A stretch of DNA of 64,000 nucleotides, from NCBI GenBank assembly GCA_032622095.1, contig CP136068.1, positions 55,266,025-55,330,024 of the forward strand. Reading direction: 5' to 3'. Source of the DNA: Siphonodentalium dalli. Taxonomy: Eukaryota > Mollusca > Scaphopoda > Gadilida > Siphonodentaliidae. The number at the start of each line of letters is the position of its first letter. The stretch's first letter is position 1. Below are positions 12,419 to 22,900 of the stretch, piece by piece. The notes below the pieces were generated by a model. It worked only from the letters and a program-made list of their open reading frames with translations. It ran no database searches and was not told the origin of the DNA. Made by a program: the position numbers and the translations under genes.

Positions 12419-15400
12419 ACAACATCACATACCAACGTATATGTAAGTATTTCATTAAGAATAAATAATAATTGTTCGCCCACCCAGCTACCGGAAATTG
12501 CGGAATAATCTATAAAATATTCCGGAATGTATATTAAACCTTTCTAGTCGTCACTTCCGTGTTGGTGTGTTCAGCTTCCCGCCCGATCACATATCCCGAT
12601 GGCGATGGAGTAATTTTACAAGGACAATAAATGAACACAACACAGCCTCACAGGGGAATGACATTGTATATTTATTTTATTCAGTAATAAATTGAAGATG
12701 TGTACTTAATTAGATATGTGATTATGTGTGTCATGGGTGACAACTTCATAATGGGCAGGAGCCGTTCTCAAACTTACCATGTCAGTGAGCATCACAATCA
12801 TCGCCGTTCTGCATACTGGGCTTACCCACCCATAATAGTACCTATAATATGCGGTTAACCGGTTAATCACGGTTTTTTGCCGTTCATAACCGGTCACGAA
12901 AAACCCGTAACCGTCCCAGCTCTACTATATTATATAAACAAATTAACTGTTGGTGGGAACTACCTGTCTTTTGAGAGATAAATTTCTTGCCTGCTCGCCA
13001 CAAATTAGAATTTATGTTGGAGATGACAGTTTCAAGTTGATTTACAGTGGGATTTCCAGAAAAAGTCATGAAGAAAATTGTTTCATCTTAAAGTCCAGAT
13101 CAAAATCTGCTGTTGATAATCATATTTTAAGGCGAACTATGTCTTCAAAAACAGGTTAACTGTATGACCATATTAGTAGCAAATGATATAGTATACCTTT
13201 AATCCACGGAGTACTGAACGGGGTGAACGTAGATCATTTTCAAATATGTACACCTACAAATAAATAAAAGCACAATAGGTTTACAATCTACAGCTCAATC
13301 TTGCTCATACAGAGAACAGAACTGATTTCAATTTTACAATGCTTTTTCAAGTTAACTGTATAGGGTTTAGTTGATATAGGATGATCGCAATAATCAAATT
13401 GAATAATAGATTAATTTAAATAATCAACTGCTCATGCAAATAACTGCAATTTCACTGATGTGAAACTATGTGACAACTGATCTCTAGGTACTAATTCAGT
13501 TCATTTGTCAGGTGCTTCATTTGTTGTCACTTCATCATATAATTAACTCAATTTGGCCAAGGGCAAGGATGAAATAGATTCAAGATCATAAGCCATTTAT
13601 GACAACTCAATATAGTCACATGTATTCCAAACACAGGTTTTCCGTACAAATAATCATGAGAGTAAAAGAGGACCTTTATATAGACTCCCGGTTTATGATG
13701 GAGATTCTATACCTGCAGTAATGCCAAATGATCCAATAGAACATGACAATTTAGAAACCAAATAATCTTACCGCCCCAATCTCGCCTATCCTCGGTCCTC
13801 CAGCGATGTTGTAAATATGCTCATCTGCATATGGTCTACCTGTCGTCACTGAATAACCTGGTGATAGACACATCTTGATTATATAATCAGTTTGTCATAC
13901 AAGAAATTGTAATTAGCAATAAATGTTCATATTGCCACTGGAGCTGCATTGGATGCTATCATTGTTTTATATTTTTATTTTTACTAAGCATATGTTAATA
14001 TTAATAGAAACACGCCGAGAACTCGAGGGGAACATTTGCAGTAGATGCTGAGGTTACGGTTAAATGTAGTTAGGGATAATAACTATGAACATGTAGTGGT
14101 TATTTAACAAGATCTGATTAGTATGGGTAGCTTTTTGCAATTTTCCCCAACTGAGTGGGTGCCTCACTCAGTTTCTGGAACCTTCCTCATACCACATTAT
14201 TCCCATTCAACCTAAATGTACCTGCTCAGTGGTGAAAAGATAATGCAAGTTGCACACATAACTTTTTCATCTCCCTCTATCCCCAAGAAAAATGTCCATG
14301 ACATACCTATAAGACCAAGATAATTAAAGCTGGATGCATTGAATGGAAGCTCCATGATATCCGGTTGCCGCCGTACATCTGAGACATTCACAACACCACC
14401 TAAAATAGTGCAAATAGAAAACTAACATTTGAGTAGCAATAAATGAAAAACAAAATATCTACAGTTAGTAACAAGAGGTTACACCCGATGGTGCTATATA
14501 TGTACGACCATTCAAGTTTGTGCCAAATTAGATGGGATGTATATGAGCTTAATTCATTTATAAGTAAGCAATATTATGACAAATCAACATTAAGTTCATG
14601 TAAAGTCCAAAAATACATCCAGGTGAACAAGTTGAGCATCGCAGAATTTGACCACAAATAAACTGATTATAGAACGATGCAAAGCGATGCACTGTGTATT
14701 TACTTCTTTTGTAATTCAATAGTAAGCCACATGCAGATTTTAATTGCTGTGTGGTATCATTTTCTACGCGAAAGCTCGACTATCCTAAGTGTAATGTCAA
14801 AATGTAATGTTGGTGACATTGCATTGATTGCACCACAAATTATGTGGTACATGTAGAAATGTACCACCAAAAGTCACCAGCATATCAAAAGAAAATTACT
14901 GGCCAATCTTGAAGTGCCTTGCAAGCAGCTTTAGGCGAGATCATATTACAATGAGTGTTACATCAGGCATTAATTCCCAGACCCAATGAACAACCTGGAC
15001 AGTCACATATACAAATAAAAGGCCACTCGGCGACAGTGTCCCTTGAACCGGTGGCTTCATTTGGAGCGGAGTCTTTGTAGAAGTATACTATATGGATAAG
15101 ACACTTGTGCATTGTCTCATTACTGACATGCATACAACTTAAAAAAACTCTTAAAGTCAAAACATAACCTCAAATTGGCACAAAATGAAGAAAATTACAA
15201 GAAAAATTGAATTTTCTAAGTCGAAAATCATTGGATCAAACTCAAATTCGAACTTGACCTGTATTTTGATATCAATGACTCACAAAAAAATGGAATTTTC
15301 AATTGAACAGTCCAAACTTGAGTTATCATCGGGAAACAGAAGAAAATTTGAATTTTCTAAGTCGAAAAAAGTCCATAACTCTAGGAAAAATCATCGGATC

Positions 15401-18400
15401 AAACTCAAATTAGAACTCAACCTGTATCATGATATGACTGATATTTGCAATTAAAGGATCCAAACTTGAGATATCATCCGGAAACCGAAAAAGTGAGAAA
15501 TTTTCTAAGTAAAACAAGTCGCAAAAATGGGCGGATCATACCCATATTCGAACTTGACCTGTACATAGGGCTGATAAACTCACATACCAAATTTGGTTCA
15601 GATGTGATCACACAAACTGAAGTTATCATCCGGAAACCAGAAAATTACAAGATTCTAAGTAAAAAAAGGGCCATAACTCTCGCAAAAATGGGCGGGTCAA
15701 ACCCATATTCGAACTTTACCTGTATTTTGGTCTGATAAACTCACCTATGAAATTTGCTTTTGATCTAATAGCCGAAACTAAAGTTATCATCCGGAAACCA
15801 TTTCCGGACGCACGCAAGGACGGACGGACGGACGACGCATGCACGCACGCACTATTTTAATAGTCCCCCGAATTATTTTTTTTCGGGGAACAATTATGGA
15901 CTGATGTAAGCTTACCTGTGTAGTCAACTATACCAGGAGCACCCATTAACAAGCTGCTTCCATCCTAAAAATAATAATAAACAAATTTAACACAACACTC
16001 AAATTCCACATTTGAAAATTTATGTATATTATTTCAAAATACTAAATTGTCCATTGCATTGTCTTTTTTTGCCATCACAAACATCACATTAAAATGTCCT
16101 GGACATAAACGTTTATGGCATACGTGTCAAACTCAGACTAAAATTTACACAATAGGAATGATTATGGCATGCATGTAAACTCTGCACTAATAAATATGTC
16201 CAAGATTACACTTGTTAAGGCAGTTTATGCCAAACTAAAACCTGGGCTACCATTTCCATGACAAGACATTAACATTTTGTTATGCAATCGGGTACCCTAC
16301 AATATTAATAACAAGAAAATTCTATCAATTTGAAATTGAACTACAATATTTATGGCTAAACACCTGGATGACAGAACTACTGAGTAGTGATGCACACCTG
16401 AGAGTATTCTGTTGACATGCCCATCACACCAAACTCGTAATCAGGGTACTGAATTCCAGACCGGAATTCCCCACGCTGTCGTCTGGGCACCACCAATGCA
16501 GGCAGCAGCTGCGTTGATCGGTAGTCAAGGTCTGCATCCATCTCAAAACACATCCCATTCATTGGAAGCAGGAAGACTCGTCGTAAAGTGGCTGACTCCA
16601 TATACTGGTTGCTCTTCCACCTGTGTGCACACACCTGGATGATATATCAAAAATACTTAGACTTTTAATAGAGTAGTGTACATGTATTAACATTCTATTT
16701 TTTACATTAAATTTAAGGCTTCAGCTAATAAATTTCTGTGACTTCTAAGTTATGGCATATAAAACCAGTGTGGGCTTTTAGTGTATATTTCACTTGAATG
16801 TAATGAAGTGATAAATTGTTGTTTCTCTGACACTTGATTATGTTGGCCTTTAATTTTCTGTAAAATGTCACAACCCACCAGACCTGTTTACTTTCCCGAT
16901 TTCGGCGGGAGTCTCCCGATTTTGTGTCATTTCTCCTGTGCTCCCGATCGGGAAACGAAATCTCCCGATTCAAAAAATAAAACAAAAAATTAGCCTACGG
17001 CTGTAGCAAGCGATAAGCCATGCATGCTACAGTGTTACAAATCAATTAGGAATATATCGCCTCTGAGTCAAACAGTGACAAAATGTTGACACAAAATTGA
17101 ATCTTTTGTTTAACAGTGTTGAGTAAGTAAATGCGGTCTTCAATGTCCAGACAAAAGGATTATAATATATCAAACAAGAAGCCTTCCTTTTTGGCCACAC
17201 TTAATAAAGTGTTGGTTTCTGCTCATACCGACCGACTGCTTTAAAACCGCCGACTCAAATTATTATATTGCTGATTTAAACTTTTTGTTGTTTTTGTGTC
17301 GGTGAAAGTTCCGTTTCCGTCTTTGTGGTATTCCGTGTTTTGTATATGCAATAACAGAACGCGAATCAAACGGACTTCAAACAATTCTGTCAATACATAC
17401 TCTGGTTAAATTCACCGATGTTACCTGATGTTACTGAATATTTTTGGCGACAAAATTATCCGAGAGCACCATTTTATAGTGTGCAAATATAGTTGAACCA
17501 TAGATATAGATCGATGGTTGAACCCACCTTTTCCCTTTTCCCTTTTAACTGAACTTTTAGCAAAATGTAATGTTTCATATAAAGAACATAATAATTTATT
17601 ATATGCATGTTATCTGGTTGATGTGGACCTAAAACACTTCAACTGACCCAACCATATGTGGATCTCAGTTCATATCATTACATAATGCTTATGTAAAACT
17701 GTCAATCTAGGTATTAACTCAAAAAATTATGTCTGTAAATATCGATGCTACTATGTGTTTATCATCCAGACTAACAAGGTTAAAAATATGTATCTCTGAG
17801 AGTGAGATACCAAAAATATATTTTGAGTAGGACAGTGAGTGGAAGGAAATTTCTGCATCGGTTGATTAAGGGGCAATTAACATAATTAGGGTTGCCACGA
17901 CTATGAGTTTTCAGAATCGACTAATCGGCCGTTATAATCGATCGTTAGTCGATTAATCGTTCATATATGCGGCCTATATTACACCCAGGTAAACAAGTGA
18001 TAAATGCAAAATTACAATGACTACTTTACATCCAGTCTGAACACAGTTATAAACTCAGTCAGCAGGCTTGTCATTCTTAGGCCCCCGCCCGTCATCGGCC
18101 ACCTAAATTAAAATTTGCGCAGTCGGTAAATGCCCTCCTCGTCGCTATTCCTGCTGACGAGATATTTTTTATAATATCTGTCCAGTCAATCAATGTTCCC
18201 CGTGAACATGCCTTGCATGTGGAATTTGTCACATACTTGAAAACGGACTATATTAGTTTTGCAGAAAATCCCATGTGTATATATATACAGATTACTAGTA
18301 CGTCACCACTTTGTTTATTTTGCCGGCTTTGGTGTGTGCGCGCTCTGCTTGTTGCTGTACTGTTGGTTTTGTTGTTCAAAGTACGTGCAGCAGGGTATAT

Positions 18401-19917
18401 GACCACGTTGGAGAATGTAATGTAAGTAGCACTAATAAGTGATGTCACAAACTTGTTACTGATTAACTGTCTAGTAACTTTGAACATTCCATGTCCAGCG
18501 AACTTAGTGACTTTGTGTAAAATTTGAAAAAATTAAACATAGATGCAGTCAGATGAACGTTGCCCATTTTGGCTATAATGATCGCTAATTGATGATCCAT
18601 AGGATCATAAATTCAGTTAAACATAACTTATAAGCAATGGCAATGCCATGACACAACATCAAAGGAAGTCGCTGGCCCGCCAAGACTGGGAGAACATGTC
18701 GCACACCGAAGTCTTTGAAGATGACTGCCAGACATCGGCTGTGACATCAAAGACAAAGGAAGCCCCCCCCATCAGAATTGGCGAGAGAACAGGCTGTTGG
18801 GTGGTAAATTGTGCTACATACACTGTTAATTTTTACTTCCATGCATGGCATTTGTGCATAGTACTGTTTACATTGACAACCATACCCACCCCACCCCCTT
18901 GGGCGATTAGTCGACGAAAGTAAATAACCGTTGACTACTGCACCTGTCGAAGGTTAGTCGATTAATCGAATAATCGTGGCAAGCCTAAACATAATATTGT
19001 TATATTATTACACAAATATTTGGGATAAATTTGGACGGATACTTCTGCACTCCTCTTTTCCGTTCATAATTTAATAAAAAAAATTCTGGTGACATTTGAC
19101 CTGCAGCTGCGATTTTCTGTGGAAGAAGCTCAGCATCTTGTACATAATGCAATGTTTGTACTCACCGCTACTTTACTATTTTGACTATGTGGCTGTATAT
19201 CTATGGCACCTCCCAACCACTGGTTATTTCTATTCGCTGAAAATCTCCTCCTTCTTCCCAAAAATGTATCGTCATAACCGGTAGTTGCTGAAAAGAGGAA
19301 AACTTCTCAATAAAACCAGCATTCCAAGCAATATTACATAACCTCATCTTGAACTCACACATGGTGTTTGGACCTTTATCAAATAACATATACCCTATAA
19401 TATTTCTGTTTTATGATCCAATACTGTTATTGATCCAATAATCATAGTCTGATTCGACTATTATTAAATACATCATTTTGAATTGTGCGTGTTAAACAGC
19501 GCTATACCATCCGATTTATAATATTACAATGCTGGCCTACTAGATTGACAAATCAGAATAGAGATCTACTAACAAGAGAAGAGTTGATATTTTTCATCTC
19601 ACACATATTTTGACACCATGAAAAGAATTCACAATGATGTAAACATATTTTATTCCAATAAAAAAATAACATGTTTAAACATTTGAAAAATATTTTACAG
19701 TAAGACAGAATAATATATATAATCGGATGATTGAAAGGGGATTAAACAACAAGCCCAAGGGCTTTTATTAAGTTTGCTCCCCTTTTGTTTCGCGCCCACT
19801 CTTCATTAAGTGTAGAGGGGGGTCAGACGGGAAGGAATGAAACTATCATAATTATAGTATAATGTTGTTGTGAGAAGCAGGGAGAGAGATTGTGAAGGAG
19901 AAAGACATAGAGAGGAC

Positions 19918-19972
<55 letters not shown>

Positions 19973-22900
19973 AGGGGATGAGATGCTGGGAGAGGGGGTA
20001 GTTGTGAGAAGTGTTCAATAATTGAGTTGAGTTGTTATGTAATAGTAATAATAATGATGCTGGTCTATACTATTCTTCGTTTGTCAGGCGCCATGGGAGG
20101 GGGTCAAGCGCAGTTATTAATATGTTGCATTGGTCAATAAGTAATTAGACATAGTGAGGAATATCATGCTGCCGCAAAACTCGACCAGAGTCCAAAGCAA
20201 TTCGCTGTCCGTACAGGTGATAGAATCATGGAAATCTTTTTATTCTCATGATATATGTCTGAACTGCATTAAATATTTGTTAGTTTTCGCGAAGGCTAAG
20301 CTCCCTTGATCCCCGCAATAGAGTGTTTTCAGATAGGGCAACATTGGGTAGGGAGTCATATAGTTCTCTTCTGTGCTCTTGGTAGAAAGTACATTCAAAG
20401 AGATAGTGGTAAGTTGTCTCAAGTTCCTCACATAAACAGAAGGGGAAATTTTTTACATGATTATCTGTCAGGTCACCACTCAGGTGGCTACAATTCAGTC
20501 TTAACCGGGTATGAAGGATATGAGATTTACGGCATTTACTATGATAAAAATGGGTTGGTGGACGCATATTGTCACGTCTGAGTTCCTTTTGAATTCTTCG
20601 ATTGTACTGCTGCCCTTTGTAGATTCCGGCAGTTTGTTCCATTCAGAAGCGCGTTACTCGTACTGATGGTTGCACCTGTTACTATTCGCGCCATTTCATA
20701 CTGAACCTTTTCATGTTCTGCGATTTGAAAAAAGTAGTATCATGTGCAAAAACCTGCATGTGATATATTTAACAAATTAGGTCACCCCAAAGATCCGTAT
20801 GAAGTTTGGGGACGATCGGATGAGGGATGTGGCCTGTAGGGTGTGCTGAAGGATTTAGTCATGCAAAGAGTAAAATCCAAGATGGCTGCTGGTGGCCATG
20901 TTTTTTAACAAATTACGGAAATAATCGATAGCTCCCATCTAGAGGTCACCACGAAGATTCAATGAAGATTAGTGGCAATCAGATGAGGGATGTGGTCTGT
21001 AGGGTTTGACAAATGAGTTAGTCATGCAAAGAATAAAATTCAAGATGGCTGCTCGTGGCCATGTTTCTCATCTCGAAAATTGCTATAATTTGATAGCTCA
21101 TATCTAGAGGTGATCCCAAACATGCCTGTAAATTTTCACAACATTTCTCCAATAAATGTGCGCCAATGGATATAAGTTTGAAATTGAAATTGGCTGCTGG
21201 CCAAATATCTGAAAAAATCGATGGCTCCCATCTTGAGGTCACCCCAAAGATCCATATGAAGTTTGGCAAAATACGCCCATGGTAATTTCAACAAAGGGCC
21301 ATAACTTTGGTGAAAATTGGCATGCAGAACCCAAATTTGAACTTGACCTGTATTTTGAGCTAGTAAACCCACAAACCAATTTCATTTCATTCCATTCAGT
21401 TCAGGCTTACTAAAGTTATCATCCAGAACAAAAAAAGTGAACAGACATCCCAACGGACGGTTGAACCAATAACATAATACGTCCCATTTTTTCAAAACAG
21501 GGGTATAAAAACTGTTACAGGACAGTTAGATTTAAATTGTCACATGGAGAGCAAGATAAATGAAAGTGTCAATGGAAATGCTCGATGCGAAAAAGCATTT
21601 GATGTTGTCTGGCATCATAGGCATGGTAGCCTCTTACGGAAATTATATTACGATGAAGGTACGGGAGACTTATGGCTAATTGTCCACTCGCTACATTGCT
21701 ATAAGTAACACAACTTTTACTTTCACATTTTAACATTATATATTATTGTCTTACATCGAAGACCATGTTTTATATTTATTTTAGCCAACATGTGGGGTGC
21801 TCCTCATAAATAAAGGAGGGATGTCCAACAGAACAGACCAGAACAGAACAAAACATAATGACACTGTCATACATTACAAATGCGGAAAGTTTAAATGTTT
21901 AGGCAATAGCAGTGATCAACCTGAATAGCCATATGACGTTTGTGATCAATTGGATGAAAAATGCTGACTGTAGGGTGAGCTGAAGTATTTAGTCATGCAA
22001 AGAGTGAAATCAAGATGGCTGCCGGCTTTTTCATAAAAAAATCTTTCAAATTCGATGGTTGCTGGAGGTCACTCTGTCACCACGACGATCTATTTAAGTT
22101 TGGTGATGTACGGAGTGCTAAAGGATTTAGTCATAAAGAGTAAAATCCAAGATGGCTGCTTGAGGCCATTTTTTAAACAAATTCTGGAAAAAAATTTAAG
22201 GCTCCCATCTAGAGGTCACCTCGAAGATCCATATGAAATTTGGGATGATCGGATAATGGAATTGGCCTGTAAGGTGTGCCAAAGAATATAGTCATGCAAA
22301 GAGTAAAATCCAAGATGGCTGCTGGTGGCCATGTTTTTCATTGAATATCGTTCAATTTGATAGCTCCCATCTAGAGGTGATTGTAAACATGCCTTCAAAT
22401 TTTCAAAACGTTTCTCCGATAAATGAGGGCTGCAGTGTGTGCCGATGGATTCAAATTTGAAAATTCATGATGGCTGCTGGCAGCAATGTCTTTCAATAAA
22501 TTTCGATAAAAATTAATGGCTCCCATCTCTAGAGGTCACCCGAAGATCCATATGAAATTTAGTGATTATTAGATGAGAGATGTGGCCTGTAGGGTGTGCC
22601 GAAGGATATAGTCATGCAAATAGAAAATTCCAAGGTGGCCAATGGTGGCCATGTATTATAACAAAATTCTGAAAAACTAAGTGAAATTAAGTGAAATATT
22701 GGACCACAAAATAAATTTTTATGTTTAATAAGAGGGACAAAAATGATTTTGTTAATTTTTCAATAACAAAATGATATTCTACGTTAATTATATAGATCTA
22801 GATTATATATCATAGTACATGTATTTGGTTTTCAACAGAAAAGCACTAAACGATGTTAAATTAGATTGTTTATGTTGTTGTTGTTGTAATTGGAGGTCTG

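Larger units (their letters stand above)
9700..12924 (+). mobile_element. hAT DNA transposon, 3.2 kb, 8-bp TSD
   Basis: Both ends carry the inverted repeat TAGAGCTGGGACGGTTA (left) and its complement (right, 12908-12924). An identical 8-bp duplication ctatatta flanks it at 9692-9699 and 12925-12932. Subterminal palindromes ttaaccggttaa and gaccggtcac lie near the ends and may be transposase-binding sites. It encodes a BED-hAT transposase in the plus direction, opposite to the integrin gene whose intron it occupies. The perfect target duplication and largely intact frame suggest a fairly recent insertion. A 37-nt C run and a possible AATAAA (12460) follow the transposase. Confidence 0.95.

Noticed and set aside
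12884-13159. Open frames on both strands just after the hAT element
   Set aside because: They overlap the element end; the real integrin exon nearby is at 13197-13253 in another position.
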